This document shows, piece by piece, positions 34,908 through 44,392 of a stretch of 64,000 bases of DNA. Source of the stretch: Chitinophaga ginsengisegetis (GTDB taxonomy: Bacteria > Bacteroidota > Bacteroidia > Chitinophagales > Chitinophagaceae); the NCBI RefSeq assembly GCF_900168065.1, contig NZ_FUZZ01000001.1, forward strand, positions 3,034,623-3,098,622. The letters run 5' to 3'. A program made the position numbers and the translations under genes. The notes below the pieces were generated by a model. That model was given only the letters and a program-made list of their open reading frames with translations, had not been told where the DNA came from and did no database searches. How positions within the stretch are numbered: the stretch's first letter is position 1; each line of letters starts with the position of its first letter.

Positions 34908-36191
34908 TTATTTCTTCTTCGCTTTTTTCTTCACATTCGCTGCCGCTCTCTTCTTCACTTTCTTCTGTACTTCTTCCATTTCCCTGTTATGTTCATCCAG
35001 CAGGAGTTGCCAGTTGTCGTTGGGAATATCTTCAGAGAAGCTGATGGTTTCGCGGTAATCATCTTTATTGATCTTCATTTCAGTGATTTCCTTACCGAGG
35101 AACTGCTGGATTTCTTCGAGGATCGGTTTTTCTTCCGTGCTGCAGAAGGAAACGGCCTGTCCTTTCTGCACACCGCGACCGGTACGCCCTACACGGTGTA
35201 CGTAGTTTTCGGGAACATCGGGTAAGTCGTAGTTTACCACGTAATCAACGTTAGGGATATCGATACCGCGTGCGTTTACGTCTGTGGTAACGAGTACTTT
35301 GATATCGCCTTTTTTGAACTCTGCCATTACATCGAGCCGGTCGCCCTGCTCTTTGCCACCGTGCATAGTGAGGGATTTGATCCCGATACGGGCCATAGCG
35401 GCCATTACGCGTTCTGCACGTACTTTGGTACGTACAAATACGAGGATCTTGCTTTCCGGAAATTCCTTGATCAGTCTTTCCAGGAAGAAACGTTTATCAT
35501 CCATTTCCACAAAGGCTACTGCGTGGCTTACATTTTTAGCAACAGGATCTTTGGGAGATATTTGTATGCGGATAGGGTTATTTACAACGGAATATGCCAG
35601 GTCCTTGATGTCTTTATTCAGCGTAGCTGAGAAAAACAGGGTCTGGTGTTCGCGGGGAATGTGTTTGATCACGTCGCGGATATCGCGTATAAAGCCCAGG
35701 TCCAGCATATGATCGGCCTCATCGAGTACCAGGGTTTGCACCTGGCTCAGGTCAATATGTCCCTGGTTAATCTGGTCGAACATCCGGCCTGGGGTGGCAA
35801 TGAGTACATCTACGCCTTTTTCCAGTACTTTGATCTGGGGGGCCTGTTCTACTCCGCCTACGAGGGCCAGGATACTGAGTTCTGTATATTGAGCGATAGA
35901 TTGAAAAACTTCTGCTATCTGGATGGCCAGTTCCCGGGTGGGCACCATTACCAGGCATTTCACTTCGTATTTATTTTTCCGGTAGCGGCGGTCCTGCTGT
36001 TGCAGGCGGTGCAGGATAGGGATGGCAAAAGCCGCTGTTTTACCGGTACCGGTTTGTGCAATCGCCATTACATCGTCCCCGTTGAGGATGGAGGGAATGG
36101 CCTTAAACTGTATATCTGTAGGCTTTTTAAAGCCCATTTCTTCTAAACTTTCCTTTATTTCTGAGGAGATATTATATTGTTCAAATTTCAT
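34908..36191 (-). CDS. DEAD/DEAH-box RNA helicase
   Basis: A 427-residue ATP-dependent RNA helicase with all core motifs. These are the Q motif region (F17-type KPTDIQFKAIP), motif I AQTGTGKT, Ia PTRELAIQ, Ib TPGR, motif II DEAD, motif III SAT, motif V TDVNARGIDIP and motif VI HRVGRTGRG. The C-terminal tail is short and Lys/Arg/Ala-rich (KKRAAANVKKKAKKK), which would give unspecific RNA binding. It acts in the cytoplasm in RNA unwinding, ribosome assembly or cold adaptation. It is monocistronic. Confidence 0.96.
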   Translation of the reverse strand: MKFEQYNISSEIKESLEEMGFKKPTDIQFKAIPSILNGDDVMAIAQTGTGKTAAFAIPILHRLQQQDRRYRKNKYEVKCLVMVPTRELAIQIAEVFQSIAQYTELSILALVGGVEQAPQIKVLEKGVDVLIATPGRMFDQINQGHIDLSQVQTLVLDEADHMLDLGFIRDIRDVIKHIPREHQTLFFSATLNKDIKDLAYSVVNNPIRIQISPKDPVAKNVSHAVAFVEMDDKRFFLERLIKEFPESKILVFVRTKVRAERVMAAMARIGIKSLTMHGGKEQGDRLDVMAEFKKGDIKVLVTTDVNARGIDIPNVDYVVNYDLPDVPENYVHRVGRTGRGVQKGQAVSFCSTEEKPILEEIQQFLGKEITEMKINKDDYRETISFSEDIPNDNWQLLLDEHNREMEEVQKKVKKRAAANVKKKAKKK

Positions 36192-36242
36192 GTGACATCA
36201 TTGGAAAGCACAAAGATAGCCAATAGCTGCTAGCTTTCCTTT

Positions 36243-36294
36243 TTTAACAAAATGCCGTGGAGAAGAAAGGAAATCCCTTCTTCTCCACGGCATT
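36243..36294 (-). terminator. Terminator of the cytosolic YceI gene
   Basis: A 17-bp perfect stem (AATGCCGTGGAGAAGAA at 36251-36267 with 36278-36294) is followed on the minus strand by TTGTTAAAAAAGG. It lies 17 bp after the YceI stop. Confidence 0.8.
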
Positions 36295-36311
36295 ATACTT
36301 TACGGGGAAAG

Positions 36312-36836
36312 CTATTCTTTCACCAGTTGTATTTCCATGTTGAGTTTTACTTCGTCGCTGAGCACAATTCCTCCGGCTTCGGTGGTGGCATTCCAGCGTA
36401 GGCCGTAGTCGGCCCTGTGCAGGCGGCCTTTGAGCGCAAAACCGGCTTTTGTCTGACCATACGGATCTACGGTTACGCCCGCATGTACCACATCCAGTTC
36501 AATAGGATGTGTTTCGCCTTTAATGGTCAGGTCGCCGAGCAATTTATATTTCTCGTCGTCGATTTTCTTCACTTTTTTAGAAACGAAGCTGATCTTGGGG
36601 TGATTGGATGCGTCAAAAAATTCGCCATTGCGCAGGTGTTCATCCCGTTGATGATTTTGTGTGTCAATACTATCTGCTGCCGCTTCAAAAGAGATAGTGG
36701 CGTCATGAAAATCGTCGCTTTCTGTTTGAATTTTCCCGGTAAACCGTGTAAAATATCCACTCACATTCGTAATCATGAGATGCTTAACTTTGAATCCTAT
36801 TTCGCTGTGTGATTCATCAATTTTCCAGTTTGTCAT
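36312..36836 (-). CDS. YceI family protein without signal peptide
   Basis: A 174-residue YceI protein starting MTNWKIDESHSEIGFKVKHL. It has the conserved NHQRDEHLRNGEFFDASNHP, FVSKKV and LHRADYGLRWNATTEAGG blocks. Unlike the copy at 33286 it lacks an export signal, so it should act in the cytoplasm. The ligand is probably a hydrophobic isoprenoid-type molecule by family analogy. It is monocistronic, with its own terminator. Confidence 0.93.
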   Translation of the reverse strand: MTNWKIDESHSEIGFKVKHLMITNVSGYFTRFTGKIQTESDDFHDATISFEAAADSIDTQNHQRDEHLRNGEFFDASNHPKISFVSKKVKKIDDEKYKLLGDLTIKGETHPIELDVVHAGVTVDPYGQTKAGFALKGRLHRADYGLRWNATTEAGGIVLSDEVKLNMEIQLVKE

Positions 36837-36998
36837 AGCACATTGTTTTTTATGTTTTCAAAGACTCAATAAAAATAAGTGTAAATCACAGCAATGAGGT
36901 TGGACATTTTACCGGAAATGATGGACGATTATAACATTAACATTTCCTTACCAGATTTATTAAAATTCAATTAAATTTATTAGACAATTTTCCCGAAA

Positions 36999-37754
36999 AT
37001 GCCATTTACGATATCACATGCAGCGATAGTTGTTCCCTTCATAAATACCTCCCGCAAATACCTGTCAGCAACCGGTTTAATCATCGGCAGTATGGTACCC
37101 GACTTCCTTTACTTCATTTTACTGAACCCATACTTCAGTGGCGGACATCAGTGGTGGGGAATTTTCGTATATGATATACCGTTAGCCCTGCTGCTCGCAT
37201 ATGTTTATCACCTCATCGTAAAACCGGTAGTGCTGCCATACCTGCCGGCATGGGCCAGCGACCGCCTCCATCTGTTCAGGCCGTTTAACTGGGATACTTA
37301 TTTCCGCGAATATTACAGCGTGGTGATTTATTCCATCATACTGGGAGTACTCACACATTTCTTCCTCGATTCATTTACGCATGAAGCAGGCGGATTTGTG
37401 TCACGTATACACTTTTTACAAAAGGATGTTACCATATGGCGGCATCCTATGAAAATGTGGTACCTGATGCAATACCTCAGTTCTGTAGCGGGATTACTGT
37501 TGATGTTATATTTCTTCCTGAAACTGCCGCGGGTAAACAATCTTCCGAAAGTATCCCTGCAGCTGAAAGCGCGCTTCTGGATTACGGTTGCCGTAATCAG
37601 CGGGTTAGTGTTACTGGTAAATGAATACTTTCACCATATCAACTGTAAGGGCATGGATTACCTGGCCACCGCGCTGGGCGGCGTTTTCTACGGACTTTTA
37701 TTTACCGTGGGATGGTATTGGTGGGTTACTTATTCATCACGGTCTATGCGGTAG
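36999..37754 (+). CDS. DUF4184 family membrane protein
   Basis: A 251-residue polytopic membrane protein with about six hydrophobic segments. The DUF4184 pattern is the N-terminal PFTISHAAIVVPF, then GLIIGSMVPDFLYF, the central LGVLTHFFLDSFTHEAGG with conserved His/Asp, and further helices to the C-terminus. The HxxxD/TH residues recall metal-dependent membrane hydrolases, but the function is unknown. Its 3' end overlaps the convergent SUKH gene by 25 bp. Confidence 0.88.
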   Translation: MPFTISHAAIVVPFINTSRKYLSATGLIIGSMVPDFLYFILLNPYFSGGHQWWGIFVYDIPLALLLAYVYHLIVKPVVLPYLPAWASDRLHLFRPFNWDTYFREYYSVVIYSIILGVLTHFFLDSFTHEAGGFVSRIHFLQKDVTIWRHPMKMWYLMQYLSSVAGLLLMLYFFLKLPRVNNLPKVSLQLKARFWITVAVISGLVLLVNEYFHHINCKGMDYLATALGGVFYGLLFTVGWYWWVTYSSRSMR

Positions 37755-38404
37755 CTCCATTCCATGCGGAGCGTATCCATGATAGCCTTATATTTCTCTT
37801 CCCGGCTGGTACCAATATAAATACCATTCACCTGGCCATTTTGCTCAGTGGTCAGCACAAGGATATCTTCATAATCGTTGGTAAAGAAACGCAGCAACTG
37901 GTTGGAAATACCGGTTTGTTCCTGCCAGTGCGTAGTAACAGCGGCGATACGTTCCGGCGTAAGGTCTTCCTCCAGATCAGTGAAGGCTGTATATGGGAGT
38001 CCGCCCAGCGCGCCGTTCCACCAGGCCATCGACAGTAAAAAGTGCTCGGTTGTATCGGCGTCTGTAAACCACTCCACCCGTGCGCTGTCGTATGTGCCAT
38101 ATACCGGCGGGTCCGGTAATGTGAGATCTGCTTTGGCAATGCCCCACAGTACCACGGCCTGGTTCTCTTCATAAAAAATCAGGTGATCATCTTCCGAAAA
38201 ACCAATTTCTCCCAGGGAAGTTAAACGGTTAAAACTATCGTTCACCATTTTGTTTTTACCTATAGCAAGATAGTATTGGCGCAGGGCTGCCGGCAACTGA
38301 AGCTGTAAGCGGGCTTCCAGTGCGGTTATTTCTGCAGCTGTGTAACCGTGATTGGCATCTTCCGGTAAGTTGTATAATTTGTGGATGATTTGTAGATAGT
38401 GCAT
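37730..38404 (-). CDS. SMI1/KNR4 (SUKH) family protein
   Basis: The start was chosen at the ATG at 38404, giving 224 residues (MHYLQIIHKLYNLPE). The open frame reaches 38440 but would run into the divergent gene's start. SUKH features are ITALEARLQLQLPAALRQYYLAIG, then SLGEIGFSEDDHLIFYEENQAVVLWGI (as two blocks) and a WFTDADTTEHFLLSMAWWNG strand. SUKH proteins are often immunity proteins to contact-dependent toxins; no toxin is adjacent, so the role is open. It ends inside the DUF4184 coding end. Confidence 0.82.
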   Translation of the reverse strand: MHYLQIIHKLYNLPEDANHGYTAAEITALEARLQLQLPAALRQYYLAIGKNKMVNDSFNRLTSLGEIGFSEDDHLIFYEENQAVVLWGIAKADLTLPDPPVYGTYDSARVEWFTDADTTEHFLLSMAWWNGALGGLPYTAFTDLEEDLTPERIAAVTTHWQEQTGISNQLLRFFTNDYEDILVLTTEQNGQVNGIYIGTSREEKYKAIMDTLRMEWSYRIDRDE

Positions 38405-38440
38405 GATAAAACAAACATACAAAGTAAAGTTGAAAACCAC

Positions 38441-38971
38441 ATGACCAGATACGTTGCATTTTTAAGAGCGGTAAATGTTGGAAAACGAACCGTTAAAATG
38501 GAAGACCTGCGCCGGCAGCTGGATACGGCAGGCTTTAAAAATGTAACCACCTATATCCAGAGTGGCAATGTGATGTTTGAATCCGGCAGCAATAATGCCG
38601 CGGCGCTGTCTGCAAAAATAGAAAAGCTGTTGCTGGCTACTTATGGCTTTGAAGTGCCCACCATTATCCGATCGGTATCCGAACTGGAAAATGTAGTAAA
38701 ACACACCCCGTTCCCCGGCGTGGTCCCGGATAAAACCACGCAGGTGTACATCACCTTCCTGTCTGGCGATGCCGGCGCACATGCCGCATCCGTAATCGCC
38801 TCGCTGCAATCAGCCGCAGAAACCCTGCATATGAAAGGCCGGGAAGTGTATACGCTGATCCATAAAAACCTGGAAGCAAAACCCCTCGATGTAATATCCC
38901 GGCTGGAAAAAAAGCTCGGACTGCCATGCACCACCCGCAACTGGGCTACGGTGAATAAGGTGATCTGGTAG
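38441..38971 (+). CDS. DUF1697 domain-containing protein
   Basis: A 176-residue protein from the ATG at 38441 (MTRYVAFLRAVNVGKR). The in-frame ATG at 38399 would overlap the divergent SUKH start. DUF1697 signature: AFLRAVNVG, MEDLRRQLDTAGFKNVTTYIQSGNVMFES (as two blocks), then TPFPG, VYITFLSG and the C-terminal TTRNWATVNKV. The function is unknown; the fold is ferredoxin-like. Only 36 bp separate it from the SUKH gene, so the two promoters overlap. Confidence 0.9.
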   Translation: MTRYVAFLRAVNVGKRTVKMEDLRRQLDTAGFKNVTTYIQSGNVMFESGSNNAAALSAKIEKLLLATYGFEVPTIIRSVSELENVVKHTPFPGVVPDKTTQVYITFLSGDAGAHAASVIASLQSAAETLHMKGREVYTLIHKNLEAKPLDVISRLEKKLGLPCTTRNWATVNKVIW

Positions 38972-39045
38972 CCGCATCCACATTTTTCCAGGTGAAAGTG
39001 TAAGTTTTTCCCACATACTGCAACTAACCCTGATAAATAAACTGC

Positions 39046-39519
39046 ATGGACAAACCCGTATTTCTCGATACAATACAGCAGCACCAGGGCATCCTGCATA
39101 AGTTGTGCCGCCTGTACCGCGACAGCCGGGAAGACAGGGAAGACCTGTTCCAGGAGATGATCTATCAGCTTTGGAAATCCTTTCCTTCTTTTGAAGGCAA
39201 CGCCCGCATCAGCACCTGGATTTACCGGGTGGCGCTTAATACCGCACTGGCCGATTTCCGCCGGAAGAAACCCGATATCACCTATACAGATAGCTTACCG
39301 GAACAGCCCGACAGCGCCAATGATGCAGCGTCCGCGCAACAGGAACAACTTTTTGCCGCGCTCAAACAACTGAGCGATGCAGAAAAAGCCATCATCGCAT
39401 TATACCTGGGCGATATGAGCTACCAGGAAATTGCGGACATCATCGGGATTGATGAAAATTATGTGGGCGTAAAACTTAACAGGATTAAAAGTAAGATCAA
39501 AAATATTTTAAAATTATAA
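39046..39519 (+). CDS. ECF-type RNA polymerase sigma factor
   Basis: A 157-residue group IV sigma factor. Region 2 is at about residues 20-85 (DREDLFQEMIYQLWKSF, ISTWIYRVALNTALADFRR) and region 4 at about 105-155 (LSDAEKAIIALYLGDMSYQEIADIIGIDE in blocks, VGVKLNRIKSKIK). The next gene starts 4 bp later and encodes a membrane protein that may be its anti-sigma partner. They lie directly upstream of the HTCS but are separate in type from SusR-style control. Confidence 0.93.
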   Translation: MDKPVFLDTIQQHQGILHKLCRLYRDSREDREDLFQEMIYQLWKSFPSFEGNARISTWIYRVALNTALADFRRKKPDITYTDSLPEQPDSANDAASAQQEQLFAALKQLSDAEKAIIALYLGDMSYQEIADIIGIDENYVGVKLNRIKSKIKNILKL

Positions 39520-39523
39520 ACAC

Positions 39524-40054
39524 ATGGATCCTTTAAAATCAGCATGGGACAATGCCCCCACCCCCAGCCGGAATATTTCCGCCATTATCGGCAAACATAC
39601 TTCTCCCGTATTAAAAGATATCAGGAAACAGGTGATACTGGAAGCCATCGGGTACACTATTTTCCTGGTGGTATACTACGATTTTTTTGACGGCGATAAA
39701 AAACCTTTTTATCTGAACCTGCTGCTGGTGATTTCAGTATTATGTATGCTGGCCCAAAGCGTTACTGGTTATGTATTGGCCCGTCAACCGGCTGTGAAAT
39801 ATAACCTCCTGGAGAGCATGCGGAAAAAACTGCACAATATCAGAAAGTATGCAGTGATTTCCATCTTCACAAAAATCCTTGCCTTTGCAGGTATCTTTGC
39901 GTTCTTTCTGGTTACCATTCGCTGGACCCAACAAAAGTACCTGATATTGATTCCCCTCGTTATCATTATGGCTGTACAGGCGTATTTTCAGTGGAAAATA
40001 TGGGCAGGAAGAATTTACCGGGTAAGGCAAACACTGGAAGAGTTAAACCAGTAA
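39524..40054 (+). CDS. Membrane protein coupled to the sigma factor (possible anti-sigma)
   Basis: A 176-residue protein of no recognised family, 4 bp after the sigma factor. The N-terminus is cytosolic-looking (MDPLKSAWDNAPTPSRN). Four hydrophobic segments follow, near residues 43-53, 64-86, 113-130 and 136-153. The layout of sigma plus short-spaced membrane gene suggests it senses or tethers the sigma factor, but it lacks a visible zinc-binding anti-sigma (HxxxCxxC) motif. The role is inference. Confidence 0.7.
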   Translation: MDPLKSAWDNAPTPSRNISAIIGKHTSPVLKDIRKQVILEAIGYTIFLVVYYDFFDGDKKPFYLNLLLVISVLCMLAQSVTGYVLARQPAVKYNLLESMRKKLHNIRKYAVISIFTKILAFAGIFAFFLVTIRWTQQKYLILIPLVIIMAVQAYFQWKIWAGRIYRVRQTLEELNQ

Positions 40055-40115
40055 GAAGATTTGATGGTGGTAATCTCTGGCAGAAATAATAGCTTTATGG
40101 CTGTAAAATGAGCCT

Positions 40116-43100
40116 ATGCACCGTGTGAGGAAAATTTTTTTTATTTTATTATTGTTAGGAATAATAACGGGAGATAGCTTCGCTATTAGCTATCCCATCA
40201 GATACCTGGGTATAGAGGACGGTCTTTCCAACAACGCCGTTACCAGCGTATACCAGGACCACAAAGGTTTTATGTGGTTTGGTACTTACGATGGACTGAA
40301 CAGGTTTGACGGTTATAAATTCAGGATTTACCGGAATAAAATTAATGACAGCAGTTCCCTCGTAGATAATGGCGTATACACGCTGGCAGATGATATCCAT
40401 CACCAGCTGTGGGTAGGCGGGCGCAGAGGCGTATGTGTATTCAACCCGGTGAGTGAAAAATTCACATTGCCCCGCTACCTCCCCTTTCGCAGCGGCACTT
40501 CCCGGATCATCAGCGAAAATACCCATACCATCAGATCAGACGAAGCCGGCAACATTTTAATCGGCACCGAAAAAAGCGGGCTGTTATTGTTTAACAGCCG
40601 GGAGTCTGCCGGTAAACAGATCCCTTTGGCAATAGATCGCGGCGATATTACCGATTACGAAGTAACCGCCATTGAATTCAGTGGTACCGCCGCCTGGGTA
40701 TTTGTGCAACATGTAGGTTTATGCAAATATGATATTGCCAGGCAACAGTTAACTATGATCAACAGGGATATCACCAGGGGCAACACGCTGACGGTAGATC
40801 AGGCAGGCAACATCTGGCTGGGCACCGATGCAGGGGTATTCCGCTACGTTCCTTCCACCGGCAGGTATTCGGAAAATGTGCTGCCGGTAAACAGCAAGGT
40901 GGTGAATCTGTACATCGATAAAGACGGGATCATGTGGAGCGCCTCCGATGGTAACGGCATTTACCTGGTAAATACTTCCAACAGTACCGCCAAACCCTTT
41001 ACCACCGCCGGTGAGCAACAACTGAGCAGCAATGCCGTGTACTCTATTTATGAAGACCGGCAAGGCCGCAAATGGATCGGCACCCTGCGCGGGGGCATCA
41101 ACATCGTAGAACCCAAACGCAACCCGTTTGAATTAAATATGCCCAACAGGGACCCGGTGGCCCGCGTTGTGGACAATTTCATCTTTTCCTTTTGTGAAGA
41201 CAACCACAAAAATATCTGGATAGGCACCGATGGCGGCGGCCTCAAATACTGGAACAGGGAAAGCAATACCTGGACCACCTATAAACATACCGGCAACAGC
41301 AAAACAGATATCAGCAGCAATTTTATTACCTCCATTATCCAGGATGTCCAACAGAACCTGTGGATTTCCACCTGGTTTGGCGGCATAAACAGGTATAACG
41401 CCGCCACCGGCGCCTTTGAACATTTTGTATGCTTTAACCCCTACACCCGCACCGCCGAAAATAATGTGTGGACCGTGTATGAGGACCGGCAGCAACAACT
41501 TTGGGCCAGCACCACCAACAATGGTACCCTGTACCGGTTTAACCGCCAGGAAAACCGTTTCGAGCTTTTCGACAGCAGCCTTGTAAACCTGCAATGCCTG
41601 GCCGAAGACCAGGATGGTCAGCTGTGGGGAGGGAACTATTCCACCCTTATCCGGATAGACCGTGACCGGAAACAGCACCGGCGTTTTAACATCGGTTATA
41701 CCGTGCGCTCCATTCACCAGGATCAGAACGGGACGTTTTGGGTAGGCACCGACGGCGGCGGATTATTGAATTTTGACCGCAAAAATGGAAATTACACACG
41801 ATTTACCACCTCGGAAGGACTTCCCAGCAACTCCATACTGCGGATGCTGGAAGACAAAACCGGCAACCTGTGGCTCAGTACTTTTAATGGGTTATCGAGG
41901 TTTGACCCAAAGAAAAAGAGCTTCCGTAACTTTTCTGCCTCCGATGGACTTCAGAGTAACCAGTTCAGTTTCAACGCCGCCCTGAAGCTACAGTCCGGCG
42001 AATTGCTGTTTGGCGGGATCAAAGGATTCAATATTTTTTACCCGGACAGTATCTATTCTCAAACCACCATCCCCCCGGTTTTATTAACCGCCGTTAAAAT
42101 TAATAATACCTCTGTGACCGAACTGGATCAATATGTATCCAAACGGAGCCAGGAAGAGATCCGGGAAATCACTGTGCCTTACGACAAGGCCACCATTGCA
42201 TTTGACTTTGTAGCACTGGAATATACCTTGCCGGATAAAATCAGTTATGCCTACCGTTTAAAGGGATGGGATAATAACTGGAACTATGTAGGGCAAACCA
42301 GAACGGCCAACTATACCCACCTGCAGGAAGGCAGCTATATTTTTGAAATTAAAGCCAGCAACGCCGACGGTGTATGGAGCAATGCCATACACACTATATC
42401 AGTGGTGGTATTACCGCCGTGGTACAGAACATGGTGGGCTTATCTCCTGTACATCAGCAGTATTATGGCCACTGTTTATGCGTACACCCGGTATAAGGCG
42501 CGGGAGGAACGATTGAAATATGAGATCAAGCTGGCGCACCTTGAAAATGAAAAAGAGAAAGAGTTAAATGAGAAGAAATTATCCTTCTTCACCAATATTT
42601 CCCATGAATTCCGGACACCGCTTACGCTGATCATTACCCCGCTGAAGGAGCTGCTGCAAAATAAGGAATACCCTGATCTGAGCGTAGTATACCGCAATGC
42701 CCGGCGCCTGCTTAGCCTGGTGGATCAACTCCTGCTGTTCCGCAAAGCCGACCGGGAGGGCGATCAGCTGAACCTGTCCAGGCTCGACATTGTGCACCTG
42801 TGTAAGGAAGTATACCAATGTTTTTCCCAGCAGGCCCGGATGAAACAGATCGACTACCGCTTTGAGTGCCGGGATACACAACTGGAGATATATGGCGACA
42901 GTGAGAAGCTGGAAATCGCTGTATTTAATCTTCTTTCCAATGCGTTTAAATTCACCCCCGAAAACGGCAGTATCATTTTTGAAGTAACCAGCGACGACGC
43001 AGATGTTACTATTATTATAAAAGATAGCGGCTGCGGCATTGAAGGCAGCGCCGGCAACCGGATCTTTGAAAAATTCCAGCGGGCGCAAGACCGGAAAGAG

Positions 43101-44159
43101 TCGCTGCAAACAGGCTTTGGTATTGGTCTTTACCTGGTAAAGCACTTCATCGACAGTCATCATGGCAGTATCACCTACCAGAGCGAGGTAAATAAAGGCA
43201 CCGCTTTTCACATTACCCTGAAAAAAGGAAGCCGGCATTTTGCCGGGGTGCTGTTAAGGGAAGATGCCCCACAGAAATCTGCTTTCCTGGAAGAACTGAC
43301 CACCGTTGCCACTTTGCCCCAACCGGAAGTCCGTGAAGCCGAAGGCACTACCACCACCATTACCGAAAAAAAATCGATCCTGCTGATCGATGATCATGAT
43401 GAAATACGGCAATATCTCCGGCAGCTGTTCAAAGACAGGTTCATTGTATATGAGGCAGATAATGGCACCAGCGGGTTTGCTGCGGTACAGAAATTTATGC
43501 CCGACCTGGTGATCAGCGATATCCAGATGCAGGGTATGGACGGGGTGGAGCTATGCAGCAAAATCAAACAAACAGATACCGTGAGCCATATCCCGGTGAT
43601 CCTGCTTACCGGGTCTTCCGCGGCGGATACGCGGCTCCGCGGCCTCGAAGGGGGCGCCGATGACTATATTACCAAGCCATTTGACAAGGACCTGCTGATG
43701 GCCAAAGTGAATAACATCATCAAGAACCGTAACCTGCTGCAGCAGTATTTCTTTGACCGTATCACCCTCAAAAACAGTAACATTAAAGTACCCGCCGAAT
43801 ACCAGGACTTCCTGAAGCGGTGTATAGAAATTATTGAAGACAACCTGGAAAACGAGGAGTTCTCCATTAAAAAGTTCACCCTCGAAATCGGGATGAGTCA
43901 TTCCAGTTTGTATAAAAAGGTAAAATCCATTTCCGGTCAAACCATTAATTCCTTCATCCGGTCCATCCGTCTCCGGAAGGCGGCCGTTTTGCTGCTCAAG
44001 GAAAACTACACCATTACGCAGGCAGCCATGCAGGTGGGCATCGGCGATGTGAAATACTTCCGCGAACAGTTTGTAAAGCTGTTTGGAATGAACCCTTCCG
44101 ATTATGTAAAGAAATACCGCCATTCATTTAACCGGGACTTCAATGTGACTGAAAACTAA
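40116..44159 (+). CDS. Hybrid two-component system sensor/regulator (HTCS)
   Basis: The protein has 1347 residues: one-protein sensor kinase plus transcription factor. The signal peptide is about residues 1-23 (GDSFA). The periplasmic sensor, about 28-680, has Reg_prop beta-propeller repeats (GLSNNAVTSVYQDHKGFMWF, NIWIGTDGGGLKYW). A Y_Y_Y domain lies near 690-760 and a membrane segment at 770-790. HisKA has H830 (FTNISHEFRTPLT), HATPase has NLLSNAFKFTPENG, the receiver has D1135 (DLVISDIQMQGMDG), and a C-terminal AraC-type HTH spans about 1245-1340. It should bind the PUL's oligosaccharide and activate the susC-susD-GH30-GH35 genes that follow. Confidence 0.96.
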   Translation: MHRVRKIFFILLLLGIITGDSFAISYPIRYLGIEDGLSNNAVTSVYQDHKGFMWFGTYDGLNRFDGYKFRIYRNKINDSSSLVDNGVYTLADDIHHQLWVGGRRGVCVFNPVSEKFTLPRYLPFRSGTSRIISENTHTIRSDEAGNILIGTEKSGLLLFNSRESAGKQIPLAIDRGDITDYEVTAIEFSGTAAWVFVQHVGLCKYDIARQQLTMINRDITRGNTLTVDQAGNIWLGTDAGVFRYVPSTGRYSENVLPVNSKVVNLYIDKDGIMWSASDGNGIYLVNTSNSTAKPFTTAGEQQLSSNAVYSIYEDRQGRKWIGTLRGGINIVEPKRNPFELNMPNRDPVARVVDNFIFSFCEDNHKNIWIGTDGGGLKYWNRESNTWTTYKHTGNSKTDISSNFITSIIQDVQQNLWISTWFGGINRYNAATGAFEHFVCFNPYTRTAENNVWTVYEDRQQQLWASTTNNGTLYRFNRQENRFELFDSSLVNLQCLAEDQDGQLWGGNYSTLIRIDRDRKQHRRFNIGYTVRSIHQDQNGTFWVGTDGGGLLNFDRKNGNYTRFTTSEGLPSNSILRMLEDKTGNLWLSTFNGLSRFDPKKKSFRNFSASDGLQSNQFSFNAALKLQSGELLFGGIKGFNIFYPDSIYSQTTIPPVLLTAVKINNTSVTELDQYVSKRSQEEIREITVPYDKATIAFDFVALEYTLPDKISYAYRLKGWDNNWNYVGQTRTANYTHLQEGSYIFEIKASNADGVWSNAIHTISVVVLPPWYRTWWAYLLYISSIMATVYAYTRYKAREERLKYEIKLAHLENEKEKELNEKKLSFFTNISHEFRTPLTLIITPLKELLQNKEYPDLSVVYRNARRLLSLVDQLLLFRKADREGDQLNLSRLDIVHLCKEVYQCFSQQARMKQIDYRFECRDTQLEIYGDSEKLEIAVFNLLSNAFKFTPENGSIIFEVTSDDADVTIIIKDSGCGIEGSAGNRIFEKFQRAQDRKESLQTGFGIGLYLVKHFIDSHHGSITYQSEVNKGTAFHITLKKGSRHFAGVLLREDAPQKSAFLEELTTVATLPQPEVREAEGTTTTITEKKSILLIDDHDEIRQYLRQLFKDRFIVYEADNGTSGFAAVQKFMPDLVISDIQMQGMDGVELCSKIKQTDTVSHIPVILLTGSSAADTRLRGLEGGADDYITKPFDKDLLMAKVNNIIKNRNLLQQYFFDRITLKNSNIKVPAEYQDFLKRCIEIIEDNLENEEFSIKKFTLEIGMSHSSLYKKVKSISGQTINSFIRSIRLRKAAVLLLKENYTITQAAMQVGIGDVKYFREQFVKLFGMNPSDYVKKYRHSFNRDFNVTEN

Positions 44160-44392
44160 GGGGTAAATTCCTGTATTTAGCCGTGGCTGGCACTTTAAGG
44201 ATATCCGGGGCAAGCGCCCCGGTAGAAATACCCCTGTGATATTTTACGATTTTACCCCCTTTTTTAAATGATTTACCCCCTCTATGATGTCTGCCCGGCA
44301 TAGTACATTGCGGGTATCATGAAAAGATGCGTGCATCTTCCGTGCAACCAAAATGAGTATTCCACTCTTCCAATTCATTAAATTATTGCGTT
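44160..44392. promoter_or_regulatory. PUL promoter region with ATTTACCCC repeats
   Basis: The 233-bp gap between HTCS and susC holds two direct copies of TTTACCCCCT, at 44251-44260 and 44272-44281, spaced 21 bp (two helical turns), and an inverted copy GGGGTAAAT at 44160-44168. A short palindrome AAGATGC-GT-GCATCTT is at 44324-44339. The direct repeats are candidates for HTCS AraC-domain binding. Confidence 0.5.
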
